A stretch of DNA of 64,000 nt, taken from assembly GCA_035624785.1 (NCBI GenBank), contig DASPQV010000025.1, positions 248,001 to 312,000 of the forward strand. The letters run 5' to 3'. Below are positions 53,229 to 61,981 of the stretch, piece by piece (position 1 is the stretch's first letter; each line of letters opens with the position of its first letter). The DNA comes from JAJZNI01 sp035624785. GTDB taxonomy: Bacteria > Chloroflexota > Dormibacteria > Aeolococcales > Aeolococcaceae. Below the pieces are notes generated by a model that made no database searches, was not told the origin of the DNA, and was given only the letters and a program-made list of their open reading frames with translations. A program made the translations under genes and the position numbers.

Positions 53229-55394
53229 ATGTCGACACGAAGGCAATTCGCCCTCCTCGGCGCCTGGGCCGCGCTGCTGGCGATCGCCCTGGGCGTCTTC
53301 ATCTGGGTCCGCCAGCCGCAGCCGCCCTACGCCAGCCTCGGCCAGCTCTTCCAGGCCGCCGACAGCAGCCATGCCGCCGGCATCCCTCCCCAGCAGCAGC
53401 TCTCCCTCGATCCCTCCCATCCCACCCTGATCGGGACCGACACCGTGACCTGGTGGGACGCGGCGGGCGGCGAGCACCGAACCCCCATCCCCGACCAGGA
53501 CGTGGTCATCTCCACCCTGCACCAGGACGGCTACGACAACATCGCGGTGGACACCGGCGTCCCCCTCAAGACGATCCTGCTGATCCTGGTCCCGACCCTG
53601 ATCGTGGTCATGGTCATCGTCATCCTCTACTGGCGCCAGGGGAGCTCCGGGGTGGCCCGGCTGCTCCGCTTCGGCCGGAGGAAGTCGGCAGGTGAGCGCC
53701 CGGCCACCCGCTTCTCGGATGTCGCCGCCTGCGAGGAGGCCAAGGTGGAGCTCGCCGAGGTGGTCGACTTCCTCCGCGATCCCAGCCGCTACCGGGAGCT
53801 GGGAGCCCGGGTCCCCCGGGGAGCGCTCCTGGTCGGACCTCCCGGGACCGGCAAGACCCTGCTCGCCCGCGCCGTCGCCGGTGAGGCGGACTGCGCCTTC
53901 CTGGCCCTCTCGGGCTCCGAGTTCGTGGAGATGTACGTGGGGGTCGGGGCGGCCCGGGTCCGGGACCTCTTCGCCCGAGCCCGCAAGTCGGCGCCCTGCA
54001 TCGTCTTCATGGACGAGATCGACGCCGTCGGCCGCCGCCGCGGCGGCAGCGGGGTCAACCCCGGTCACGAGGAGCGGGAGCAGACCCTCAACCAGCTCCT
54101 GGTGGAGCTGGACGGATTCGACCAATCCTCGCGGATCGTGGTCCTGGCCGCCACCAACCGGCCTGACGTGCTCGACGAGGCACTGCTGCGGCCGGGGAGA
54201 TTCGATCGCACCGTGACCGTCGACGTGCCCGACGTCGCCGGCCGCCGGGCGATCCTGGAGCTGCACTCGCGGGACAAGCCCCTCGCTGCTGACGCGGACC
54301 TCACCCTGATCGCCCGGCGCACCCCCGGTTTCACCGGCGCGGACCTGGCCAACCTGGTCAACGAGGCGGCGCTCCTCGCCGCTCGGGAGCGTGCCCCCAC
54401 GATCGCCGTGGAGCACCTGGAGAGGGCGGTGGACCGGGTGCTCACCGGGCCCGAGCGCAAGGGCCGGCTGGTCAGCCTCGCCGAGCGGCGGATCATCGCC
54501 CACCACGAGATGGGCCACGCCCTGGTCCTGGCGGCACTGCCCGGCACCGACCCGGTGCGCCGGGTGAGCCTGGTGGGCCGCGGGCGATCCCTGGGTTGGA
54601 CACTGACGGTCCCTGAGGACGACCGCGTGCTGGGCTCGAAGTCGCAGCTCACCGCCCGGCTGACCGGGCTGCTCGGCGGGCGGGCGGCCGAGGAGATCCT
54701 GCTCGGTCCCGAGGACATCACCACCGGCGGCGCGGACGACCTTCTCAAGGCGACCCAGCTGGCCCGGCAGATGGTCACCGAGCTGGGCATGTCGCGGGTC
54801 GGGCTTCGGGTGGTCGAGGCGGATGGTGACCTGGGCCCGTCCCGTCCCCATTCGGACGAATTGGCGCGCCGTATCGACGCGGAGGTGGATCGCCTTCTCA
54901 CCGAGGCGATGCAGCGGGCCGGCGAGATCCTGCTGGAGCGGCGCGACCTGCTCGAGGACCTGGCGGCGCGGCTGCTCGAGGTCGAGACGATGAGCGCGGA
55001 GGAGATGGGCGAGGTGATCGCTGCGCATCCCGCGGTGGAGCTGCGCGGCATGCGATCGGCCAGTCGCGAGAGGCCTGTGGTGGCGGCCGCGCCGCAGCGG
55101 GTCGAGGCCGCGTCCGCCCCGCTGGATGCGATCCCGGCTCCGGGCGTGACCATGGCGGCGCCCGCCGTGGCCGTGGCCCGGCGTGCCGCGGCGGCGATCC
55201 ACCCGTCCCCCTCCGGGGTGGCGGTTGCAACCGGCCCGCTGCCGGCGACCTCGGAGCGGGCTGCCGTGGCCGCTGTGGCGGCCCCAGGGAGCCGTGCCGG
55301 CGTCGCCGCACCCGGGCGCCGGCTGCTGCGATCCGTGCTCCAGGCGGCGCAACGGGCCCTGAGGCGGCCTGGAACCGGCAACCCCTCGGGCTGA
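53229..55394 (+). CDS. ftsH: ATP-dependent zinc metalloprotease FtsH
   Basis: 721-residue membrane AAA+ protease that removes damaged membrane and regulatory proteins. Two helices (about 5-25 and 115-135) flank a periplasmic domain. The AAA module has Walker A GPPGTGKT (203-210), Walker B FMDEIDAVGRRRG and the arginine-finger region RPGRFDR. The zinc protease motif is HEMGH at 426-430, where most FtsH proteins have HEAGH; both metal-binding His and the catalytic Glu are intact. The last 110 residues are Ala/Pro-rich with a basic end, an unusual tail. ATG 53229 is preceded by GGAGGGAGCAGG. Confidence 0.96.
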   Translation: MSTRRQFALLGAWAALLAIALGVFIWVRQPQPPYASLGQLFQAADSSHAAGIPPQQQLSLDPSHPTLIGTDTVTWWDAAGGEHRTPIPDQDVVISTLHQDGYDNIAVDTGVPLKTILLILVPTLIVVMVIVILYWRQGSSGVARLLRFGRRKSAGERPATRFSDVAACEEAKVELAEVVDFLRDPSRYRELGARVPRGALLVGPPGTGKTLLARAVAGEADCAFLALSGSEFVEMYVGVGAARVRDLFARARKSAPCIVFMDEIDAVGRRRGGSGVNPGHEEREQTLNQLLVELDGFDQSSRIVVLAATNRPDVLDEALLRPGRFDRTVTVDVPDVAGRRAILELHSRDKPLAADADLTLIARRTPGFTGADLANLVNEAALLAARERAPTIAVEHLERAVDRVLTGPERKGRLVSLAERRIIAHHEMGHALVLAALPGTDPVRRVSLVGRGRSLGWTLTVPEDDRVLGSKSQLTARLTGLLGGRAAEEILLGPEDITTGGADDLLKATQLARQMVTELGMSRVGLRVVEADGDLGPSRPHSDELARRIDAEVDRLLTEAMQRAGEILLERRDLLEDLAARLLEVETMSAEEMGEVIAAHPAVELRGMRSASRERPVVAAAPQRVEAASAPLDAIPAPGVTMAAPAVAVARRAAAAIHPSPSGVAVATGPLPATSERAAVAAVAAPGSRAGVAAPGRRLLRSVLQAAQRALRRPGTGNPSG

Positions 55395-55496
55395 GAGGCG
55401 GCTGGCGCTGCCTCGGGACGTGAGGGGAGAGCCCTGCCCCCGCGCTCGACCCCTTGTGGACGAAACTGTCAATAACAGGCACGGCGGCGTCAGCCG

Positions 55497-56900
55497 TCAG
55501 GCGCGTCGATCCGCCCGCTCGAGGACGAGGTCGAGAATGAGCACCAGCGCCGCCAGGACGGTCAGCGCCGGGCCGAGCCGGCTGAGCCCGGCGGCCTGGA
55601 GGACCACCCCGAGCAGGGCGGACACGCCGGCCCCGCCGATGCCCGCGGCCGCCAGCTGCCAGCCGACGGCGTGGACCGCCAGCGACCGGCCGAGCCGGGA
55701 GGGGGTCAGCGTCATGAGGGCGGGGAAGATGGGTCCGAGGCCGAGCCCGATCACCGGCAGGGCGGCCACGGTGACCCACGCGCTGGCACCGAGCCACACC
55801 AGGACGGCGCCGGCGAGGCTGACCGACGCCCCCATCCAGGCGGCCGTCTGTGCGGAAACCCGCGGGCCCAGCCCGGCCGCGGCGAGGCGGCCCGCGGTGA
55901 GCCCCGTCCAGTAGAGGAAGACCGCGACGCCGGACAGGGCGGCCGAGAGCCCCAGCGAACCGCGCAGGTAGCTGGCCGCCCAGGACCCGACCGACGCCTC
56001 CAGCCCGGTGTAGCAGAAGAAGAGAGCGAGGCTGAGAGGCAGGAGCAGCCGGCGCCAGTCCGGGGGTCGAAGTGAGGGGGCCGGAGGCGGCGCCGGCAGC
56101 GCGGGCCGGGGCGCCGAGGACCGGGATGCGGCCGGCGGCTCGGCGGGGAGCGGGACCTCCGGCGGGGCAGGTTTCTCCCGGTCATGCCCGCGGGGTACCG
56201 GTGGGATGGAGCGGCGGCTGGCCATCCATACGGCCAGCAGGACGACCTCGAGGATGGCCAGGGCCGCATAGGCGCCGCGCCACGCGGAGCCGGCCGCGAG
56301 GGCGGCGGTCACCAGCAATGGTCCCAGGGCCGCCCCCACTCCATACGAGGCGTGGAGGAGGTTCATCAGGGTCGGCCGCCGGTTCAGGGAGACCACGGTG
56401 TTGAGCGCCGCGTCCAGGGCACCCCCGGCGGTGCCCAGGAGCAGCGCCCCCGGGACCACCACCCCCCAGGCCGGAGCAGCGGCGATCAGTGCGGCGCCGG
56501 CCGCCGCGGCCACCGCCGCTGCCATCAGCAGGGCGGAGGTGCCGAGGGTGCGAAGCGCCGCTCCCGCCGTGATGGTGATGGCGAGGTAACCAGCCAGGGA
56601 GGCGAGGAGCAGTTCCCCCAGGCTGCCGAGCGGCTGGCCGAAACCAGCCCGCAGCGACGGCCAGGCCACCCCGAGCATCCCGTCGGGAAGCCCGAGGACG
56701 ACGAAAGCGAAGAGCGATCCCGCGGCCGGGCCCAGCCCCGATCGGCTGGTGCGGGAGGCGGCGCCGGCGGTCACGGTTGGCAGCAACCGTGGATGGGACA
56801 GGCGGCGCCGGCGGTCACGGGTGGCAACGGTACGACCGGCGGCACTCTCCAGGCCCGGTCGGAGGCGCCGGCCCGAGGGCACCGCCGCGCTTGACATCAC
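55497..56900 (-). CDS. MFS transporter
   Basis: Up to 467 residues with twelve hydrophobic segments in two halves and a long Pro/Ala-rich central loop (about 235-285). It resembles sugar or drug transporters of the FucP/YfkF type, with motifs such as GLPDGMLGVAWPS, GGALDAALNTVV and LLHASYGVGAALGP. Substrate unknown. The start is uncertain: the first 45 residues are Arg-rich and contain a 44-base duplication, so the true start may be a GTG near 56774. Confidence 0.83.
   Translation of the reverse strand: MMSSAAVPSGRRLRPGLESAAGRTVATRDRRRRLSHPRLLPTVTAGAASRTSRSGLGPAAGSLFAFVVLGLPDGMLGVAWPSLRAGFGQPLGSLGELLLASLAGYLAITITAGAALRTLGTSALLMAAAVAAAAGAALIAAAPAWGVVVPGALLLGTAGGALDAALNTVVSLNRRPTLMNLLHASYGVGAALGPLLVTAALAAGSAWRGAYAALAILEVVLLAVWMASRRSIPPVPRGHDREKPAPPEVPLPAEPPAASRSSAPRPALPAPPPAPSLRPPDWRRLLLPLSLALFFCYTGLEASVGSWAASYLRGSLGLSAALSGVAVFLYWTGLTAGRLAAAGLGPRVSAQTAAWMGASVSLAGAVLVWLGASAWVTVAALPVIGLGLGPIFPALMTLTPSRLGRSLAVHAVGWQLAAAGIGGAGVSALLGVVLQAAGLSRLGPALTVLAALVLILDLVLERADRRA
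56756..56820. repeat. 21-base direct repeat at 44-base spacing
   Basis: The 21 bases at 56756-56776 recur at 56800-56820. The spacing is not a multiple of three, so the copies are read in different frames of the MFS gene. This suggests a tandem duplication of leader sequence and a downstream true start. Confidence 0.6.
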
Positions 56901-56911
56901 CCATCGAGCTC

Positions 56912-56956
56912 ATCAAGATATGGGGGCGGCGGCCGGCACAACCACTACATCTTGAT
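56912..56956. promoter_or_regulatory. Inverted repeat upstream of the MFS gene
   Basis: Arms ATCAAGAT and ATCTTGAT, perfect over eight bases, 29 bases apart, in an AT-rich patch upstream of the MFS gene. It may be an operator. Confidence 0.3.
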
Positions 56957-56982
56957 TCCGGCTCGCGCCTTCTCCTTCGCCG

Positions 56983-57014
56983 GAGGCCCGGTCCTCGGGG
57001 GATCGGGCCTCTTT
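56983..57014 (+). terminator. GC-rich hairpin followed by a short T run
   Basis: Perfect arms GAGGCCCG and CGGGCCTC with a 13-base loop, followed by TTT on the plus strand. No plus-strand gene ends here, so it may terminate a small RNA or act as a hairpin between the propeller gene and the MFS gene. Confidence 0.4.
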
Positions 57015-57106
57015 CAGCCGAGGATCACGGCAGGCGAGGGAGGGATGATCCGGAGAGTTCGGGCGGCCGCTGCGGTGGTGGGCCACCCGCCGGCCAGGGC
57101 GGTGCC

Positions 57107-58279
57107 TCAGCTGTCCGCCCAGGCGGGGGCGGCGGTCGCGTCCAGGTCGAGGTTGCTGGTGATCTGCCTGGGGTGACCCGGGACGGCGGCGGTGGCGCCC
57201 TTCAGGTACCAGAGCTGGAAGTACCCGTCGCCGCCCTCCGGAGCCAGGTAGAGGAGATCCTGGCCATCCGGCGACCAGGTCGGAGAGGCGGCGAGCACCC
57301 CCGTGACCTGGCGCTGGAGCGGACCGAGCGTGCCGGTTGCGGCATCGAAGCTGGCGACCACCAGGTCCGACTCGGCGCTGCTCGGAGCGCCGGCGACGAC
57401 CGGGGTGCAGATCATGGCGATCTCGGTCTGATCGGGGTTGAGCGCCGGCTGGGCGCAGTCATCGCCGGGTTGGGTCAGCGCCGTCCCGTCCTCGCCCGGA
57501 GCGCAGGTGGCGGGGGAGCCTCCCTTGGGATCCAGGCGGATCTGGCTCACCTCGGTGCCCGGGACCGCGCCCGCCAGCGGCGTGCTCAGCTCACCGGTGT
57601 CGCCGTACGCCGATTCGTAATCGACGTAGACGAGACCGCCGCCCAGCAGCGGAACCGGGCTGACATCGCCGCCCGTGTAGTAGTTGGCCCAGCTCTGCTG
57701 GGTGATGTCCTTGCCCTTGACGACGCCGGCCCGATCGATCTCGGTACCCAGCGTGGTGCTCCAGATCGAGTAGTCGACCTGGTAGCCGTTGCCCGGCTCG
57801 CAGACGCCGCCCTTGGGCCAGTCGTAGCTGAAGTACAGGGTGTCCCCCGGACCCACCGCCGGGTAGGCGATCCAGTCGTCGTTGCCCAGCTGGGTGGCCG
57901 TTACCTTGCCGGAGTCGTGGCTCAACTGCGACTCGATGCTGCCGTCGAGGTTCAGCTCGTAGAGGTCGGAGAAGTAGTTGGTGGTCACCTTGACCGCGAG
58001 CAGCGCGCTGCCGTCAGGGAGCAGCACCGGCTGCGTCCAGCCCTGCCCCGGGGGCTGGAGCTCGGTGATGGTGCTGCCGTGGAGGGAGTACAGCCCTCCG
58101 CCCGCCGCGAAGTAGATGGAGCCGGGCAGGGTGAATTGGGGGTGGAACTGGACGGGATTGTGGACGGGAGGAGCGTCGACCCGGCTGGACCGGCTCGCCA
58201 GGTAGCGGTTGACCCCGGCGCCGAAGCCGGCCATGAGGACCACGAGGATGGCGGCGGTGGCCGCCCGGCGGCGGCTCAT
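57107..58279 (-). CDS. Signal-anchored beta-propeller (PD40-like) protein
   Basis: 390-residue protein with a short N-terminal membrane anchor (about 7-26, ILVVLMAGFGAGV) and an extracytoplasmic domain of WD40/PD40-like repeats (LLPDGSALLAVK, TWSPDGQDLLYLAP). TolB-like propellers bind proteins or glycans at the cell surface. The ATG overlaps the stop of the LCP gene by four bases, so the two are translationally coupled and probably work together in envelope assembly. The exact function is unknown. Confidence 0.8.
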   Translation of the reverse strand: MSRRRAATAAILVVLMAGFGAGVNRYLASRSSRVDAPPVHNPVQFHPQFTLPGSIYFAAGGGLYSLHGSTITELQPPGQGWTQPVLLPDGSALLAVKVTTNYFSDLYELNLDGSIESQLSHDSGKVTATQLGNDDWIAYPAVGPGDTLYFSYDWPKGGVCEPGNGYQVDYSIWSTTLGTEIDRAGVVKGKDITQQSWANYYTGGDVSPVPLLGGGLVYVDYESAYGDTGELSTPLAGAVPGTEVSQIRLDPKGGSPATCAPGEDGTALTQPGDDCAQPALNPDQTEIAMICTPVVAGAPSSAESDLVVASFDAATGTLGPLQRQVTGVLAASPTWSPDGQDLLYLAPEGGDGYFQLWYLKGATAAVPGHPRQITSNLDLDATAAPAWADS

Positions 58280-59373
58280 GGCGCTGGGAAGTACTGGTGG
58301 ACCACCCCGAGGATGGCGCTCATGTCGGGGAGCTCGACGTCCTGGCTGTCCACGACACCCATGCTGAACTGGGTCAGGAAGACGTGCTGGATGCTTCCCG
58401 ACTCGACGTCCTTGACCAGCCCGAGCAGGGTGGGGAGATTGGTGAGCGGCACGTCGGTGAGCACCTGGCCGCTGAGCGCCGAGGCGATGCCGTTGACGTC
58501 GGCGATGCTGAGCTGGGCCAGCTTCTGGCGGAGCGCGACCAGGACCTGCTGCTGCCGGACGGTGCGGCCCAGATCGCCGTTGAGGTCGTCGTGGCGGGAG
58601 CGCACGTACTCGAGGGCCTCGTAGCCGTCCATGTGCTGAGCGCCGGGAAGCACCGAGACCCGGTCGGCGGCGTTGGGGTTGGTGCTGCCGGCGACGTCGT
58701 AGGGGTAGTTGTCGTCCATCACCGGGTGGCTGGCGACGATGTCGATGCCGCCGACCTCGTTGATGAGGTTGATCAGCCCCTCCAGCCCGATCCACACATA
58801 GTGGTCGACCGAGACCTGGAAGTCGCGCTCGATGGTTGCGATCTCGGCGCTGGCACCGTTGGTCCCGTCCGGTGGCGAGACGTCACCGAAAGCCTGGTCG
58901 ACCTTGCCGGACCCCAGGGACGCGCCGGTCCCGCTGTAGAGGGGCACCCAGAAGTCACGGGGGATCGAGAGCATGGTGACGCTGGACGTGGAGGGGTCGA
59001 CCCGCATCAGGATCAGGGACTGGGCGCAGCAGAAGATCGGAGTTCCCGCGCCGTTGGTGAACTTCTGGTCGTTGTCGGAACCCATCAGCAGGACCGTGAA
59101 GGCGGAGCCGGTGGGAGGCGCGGTCGACGGGGGGCTCGTGGCCGGACCACTGGTGGCGGTCGGATGCAGCGAGGGGATCGCGTTCTGCCCCGTCGCCCCC
59201 ACCGCCGCGGTGATGGTGGGCCAGAAGAAGCTGACCACGCCGCCCACCCCGGCGAGCAGGAAGCCGAGCACGATCAGGGCGATCCAGCGCAGCCGGGGCA
59301 ACCTGAGAGTGTGGCGTGAGCGGCGCCGCCGCCGCCGCGGCTCCGGCCCCCTCTGAGGACGGGTGTCGCTCAT
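58276..59373 (-). CDS. LCP-family (LytR-CpsA-Psr) envelope polymer transferase
   Basis: 365-residue membrane protein with a basic N-terminus, one helix (about 31-52), a Pro/Thr/Ser linker and an extracytoplasmic LCP domain. Family features are LLMGSDN, the Asp/Arg region LILMRVDPSTSSVTMLSIPRD (split across motifs), GGID and YVRSRHDD. LCP proteins transfer polyprenyl-linked polymers such as teichoic acid or arabinogalactan to peptidoglycan. The ATG follows GGATGAG. The propeller gene is coupled downstream. Confidence 0.9.
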   Translation of the reverse strand: MSDTRPQRGPEPRRRRRRSRHTLRLPRLRWIALIVLGFLLAGVGGVVSFFWPTITAAVGATGQNAIPSLHPTATSGPATSPPSTAPPTGSAFTVLLMGSDNDQKFTNGAGTPIFCCAQSLILMRVDPSTSSVTMLSIPRDFWVPLYSGTGASLGSGKVDQAFGDVSPPDGTNGASAEIATIERDFQVSVDHYVWIGLEGLINLINEVGGIDIVASHPVMDDNYPYDVAGSTNPNAADRVSVLPGAQHMDGYEALEYVRSRHDDLNGDLGRTVRQQQVLVALRQKLAQLSIADVNGIASALSGQVLTDVPLTNLPTLLGLVKDVESGSIQHVFLTQFSMGVVDSQDVELPDMSAILGVVHQYFPAP

Positions 59374-59654
59374 CTCATCCGGACTCTGGCCGCCGCCCCG
59401 GGCCGCGGGGACCATCCGGCCTCCCGGCGCTGGGGAGCGAGCGCGGCCTCCACATCCCGTGTGGCCGAGCCGTACGCCGCCGGGTGCGGCACGCCGGCAT
59501 CGGCAACTCCTTCTCCTGTCACAAGGCGAGACCGCTCCCCGACGGACCGCCAACGGCCGGATGATAGCCGACCGGGCGAGAGGTCGCCCCGAAGGCTCGG
59601 CCGACACGTTGCGCGACCCACCGGCACGGCGACGGGAAAGGGTGCGGGGTTGCC

Positions 59655-59660
59655 TACTCT
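59655..59660 (+). promoter_or_regulatory. -10 box of a leaderless folC-like transcript
   Basis: TACTCT exactly six bases before the ATG at 59667, with no ribosome site. The rest of 59374-59666 shows nothing certain. Confidence 0.45.
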
Positions 59661-59666
59661 TGATCC

Positions 59667-60917
59667 ATGCGGCGGGAGCGGATCGACGCCGACCAGGCCC
59701 TCTTCTCCGAGCGGCTGGCGGGCCGGCCGGCCGGGCTGCGCCGGAGCCTGGCGCGAGCGGCCGCCCTAGCACCCCACCTGGGGGTCGACCTCGCGGCCTG
59801 GCGCGCCCGGCCTCAGCGGGTCCTGATCGTGGTCGGCTCCAAGGGCAAGGGGACCGCGGCCACCTACGCCTCCGCCACCCTGGCGGCGGCCGGCCTCAGG
59901 GTGGGAACGCTCACCAGCCCGGGGCTGCGCAGCAACCGGGAGCGCATCCGGGTGGGGGGGACGGCGATCGACCGTCTCGGCTACGAGCGTCTGGTCGGTG
60001 ACGTCGCCTCGACCGTCCGCAGTAGGGGCCCCCAGCTGCCCGACGGCGGTTACCTGTCACCCAGCGGGCTCTTCCTGCTGGCGGCGATCCGGCACTTCTC
60101 GGATCGCGGCTGCGATGCCGTGGTGCTGGAGGCGGGGATGGGCGGGCGCTCTGACGAGGTCGCCCTGCTCTGGCCCGGGGTCGTCGCCATCACCGCCGTC
60201 ATCGAGGAGCACGTCGGTGTTCTTGGGGACAGCGTCACCGAGATCGCCGCCGAGAAGGCCGGGGTCGTCACCGCGGCGACCAGCGCCCTGGTCAGCGCGC
60301 CCCAGCCGTTCGCGGAGGCGGATCGCGTCGTCGTCGAGGAGGCGCGAAGACACGGGGCCGAGCTGATCCGGGTCGACCGGACATCGACCGTGCCCGGCGA
60401 CAGCGAGCTTTCCCCCGGCCTGGGCCGGGTCAACGCGCTGGCCGGGGTGACCGCGGCCCTGCGCCTGCTCGACACCGGTCGATGGACGCCGCCACCGCCG
60501 GCGACGCTTCGGACGGTGCTCGACGGGGTGCAGCTGCCGGGTAGGTTGAGCCATCACCGCCTCGGCTCCCAGCACTGGATCATCGACTGCGCCACCAACC
60601 CGGAGGCGATCGCCGGTGCCGTTGCCCACGCCACCGAGACGATGGGACGGCCTACCGCGGTGCTCAGCTACGTCCCCCGCCTTCGCGACGACGGTCCGCT
60701 CCTGGAGGCCATGGGCGAGCTGACGGTGGTGCGGGTGCCGGGTGGGTCCTCGACCGGACCACCCGGGAGGGGAGCGGTGATGCACCTGGACCAGGTGGAC
60801 CTCGACGCCCTGGGGCCGCGGGTGCTCGCCGTCGGTCCCGCCTACTTCGCCGGCGAGCTGCTGGCCACCCTCGACGTGGACTGCGAGCGCAGCTTCGGGC
60901 CGCCTCCCCCGACCTGA
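59667..60917 (+). CDS. folC: FolC-like Mur ligase (folylpolyglutamate/dihydrofolate synthase)
   Basis: 416-residue Mur-ligase family enzyme. The ATP loop is VVGSKGKGTAATY and the FolC-type motif TSPGLRSNRERIRV follows. The central domain has EAGMGGRSDEV, and VIEEHVGVLGDSVTEIAAEKAG corresponds to the folate-binding region that begins HVxxLG in FolC. FolC adds glutamate to dihydropteroate or folate. The C-terminal ligase domain is compact. The assignment is good at the family level. Confidence 0.85.
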   Translation: MRRERIDADQALFSERLAGRPAGLRRSLARAAALAPHLGVDLAAWRARPQRVLIVVGSKGKGTAATYASATLAAAGLRVGTLTSPGLRSNRERIRVGGTAIDRLGYERLVGDVASTVRSRGPQLPDGGYLSPSGLFLLAAIRHFSDRGCDAVVLEAGMGGRSDEVALLWPGVVAITAVIEEHVGVLGDSVTEIAAEKAGVVTAATSALVSAPQPFAEADRVVVEEARRHGAELIRVDRTSTVPGDSELSPGLGRVNALAGVTAALRLLDTGRWTPPPPATLRTVLDGVQLPGRLSHHRLGSQHWIIDCATNPEAIAGAVAHATETMGRPTAVLSYVPRLRDDGPLLEAMGELTVVRVPGGSSTGPPGRGAVMHLDQVDLDALGPRVLAVGPAYFAGELLATLDVDCERSFGPPPPT

Positions 60918-60949
60918 GACGCCCACCGAGACGCGCTACGCGCTCGCCT

Positions 60950-61603
60950 CTACCAGCGGTGGTCGCCGGCGGGAAGGTGTGAGGTGTCGTTCCAGCGCCA
61001 GATGATCGGGGCGTCCCGGTCGGAGCCGAGGATGGAGATGGCGCCCGCCGAGAAGGCCAGGTGCTCGCCGGCCACCGGCGGCAGGTCGCACCAGCGGGCG
61101 GCCAGGATGCGCAGCAGGTGGCCATGGGCGAAGAGCGCCACGTCGCCGCCGGCGGCACGGACGCTGGCGAGGACGCTCTCAGCACGCCGGGCGACGTCCT
61201 CAGCGGTCTCGCCGCCGACCACCCCGTCGCGCCAGATGGTCCAGCCGGGACGCTGCTCGCGGATCTCCTCCGCGGTCCTCCCTTCGTAGCTTCCGTAGTC
61301 CCATTCCTGGAGATCCGGTTCGACGCGGGCAGCGCGCCCGAAGCCGGCGATGTCACAGGTCTTCCGGGCCCTGCGGAGCGGGCTGACCATCACGGTCGCG
61401 AAGCGCCACTCGCGGAGCCGGTGGCGCAACCACCTGGCCTGAGCCTCCCCCTCGGGATCGAGGGCGATGTCGCTGCGGCCGGTGTGGCGACCACTGCGGC
61501 TCCACTCGGTCTCGCCATGGCGGACCAGGACGACCAGGGGAGCGGCGCCGCCCGGAGACCCACCCAGGGAGATGGCCTCCCGGCCGGTGCCACCCGGCGT
61601 CAT
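60950..61603 (-). CDS. Histidine phosphatase family protein
   Basis: 217-residue phosphoglycerate mutase-like phosphatase. The catalytic motif LVRHGETEWSRSGRHTG has the phospho-accepting His, and the second His lies in FAHGHLLRIL. The length and motifs suit broad-specificity phosphatases of the PhoE/CobC type. The start overlaps the stop of the GlsB-like gene (ATGA), so it is translationally coupled. The substrate is not known. Confidence 0.9.
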   Translation of the reverse strand: MTPGGTGREAISLGGSPGGAAPLVVLVRHGETEWSRSGRHTGRSDIALDPEGEAQARWLRHRLREWRFATVMVSPLRRARKTCDIAGFGRAARVEPDLQEWDYGSYEGRTAEEIREQRPGWTIWRDGVVGGETAEDVARRAESVLASVRAAGGDVALFAHGHLLRILAARWCDLPPVAGEHLAFSAGAISILGSDRDAPIIWRWNDTSHLPAGDHRW

Positions 61604-61968
61604 CGGGGAAGGAGGCGCCTTTTCCTGCCACCCGTCAGGCGGCGTTTGGGAGACACGAGCCGGGCCACACCGAGGACGACCACGGCTCCGAGGAAGGCGA
61701 CGATGATGTCCTGGATCAGCCCCAGGACTCCCCCCGCCCTCAGCAGTGACGGGGCCACGTAGTGGATGACCAGACCGCCGAGGAGGGCCCCGGCCAGCCC
61801 GAAGACCAGGTCCATCAGGCACCCCATGCCGCGGCCCTGGACGACCCGGCTGGCCAGTGCCCCGGCGATGAGGCCCACGATCACCCAGGTGAGGAGGTGG
61901 CCAATCACGGCGAGCAGCCCCCAGACGACCAGGATGACCAGGAGGATGAGGACGATCGCGATCAGCAT
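61600..61968 (-). CDS. GlsB/YeaQ/YmgE-family membrane protein
   Basis: 122-residue protein of the transglycosylase-associated (YeaQ/GlsB) family, with three or four short helices and Gly-rich turns (IVGLIAGALASRVVQGRGMG, LVFGLAGALLGG). Family members are stress-induced membrane proteins of uncertain role. A C-terminal basic tail is present. ATG 61968 lies seven bases after TAGGGT, so the mRNA is probably leaderless; that promoter is inside the end of the upstream gene. Confidence 0.85.
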   Translation of the reverse strand: MLIAIVLILLVILVVWGLLAVIGHLLTWVIVGLIAGALASRVVQGRGMGCLMDLVFGLAGALLGGLVIHYVAPSLLRAGGVLGLIQDIIVAFLGAVVVLGVARLVSPKRRLTGGRKRRLLPR

Positions 61969-61975
61969 GTGGGTA

Positions 61976-61981
61976 ACCCTA
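61976..61981 (-). promoter_or_regulatory. -10 box of a leaderless GlsB-like transcript
   Basis: TAGGGT on the minus strand seven bases before the ATG at 61968. Confidence 0.42.

Noticed and set aside
53025..55472. 815-codon minus-strand frame opposite ftsH
   Set aside because: No domain pattern, and ftsH has all catalytic motifs in the correct order.
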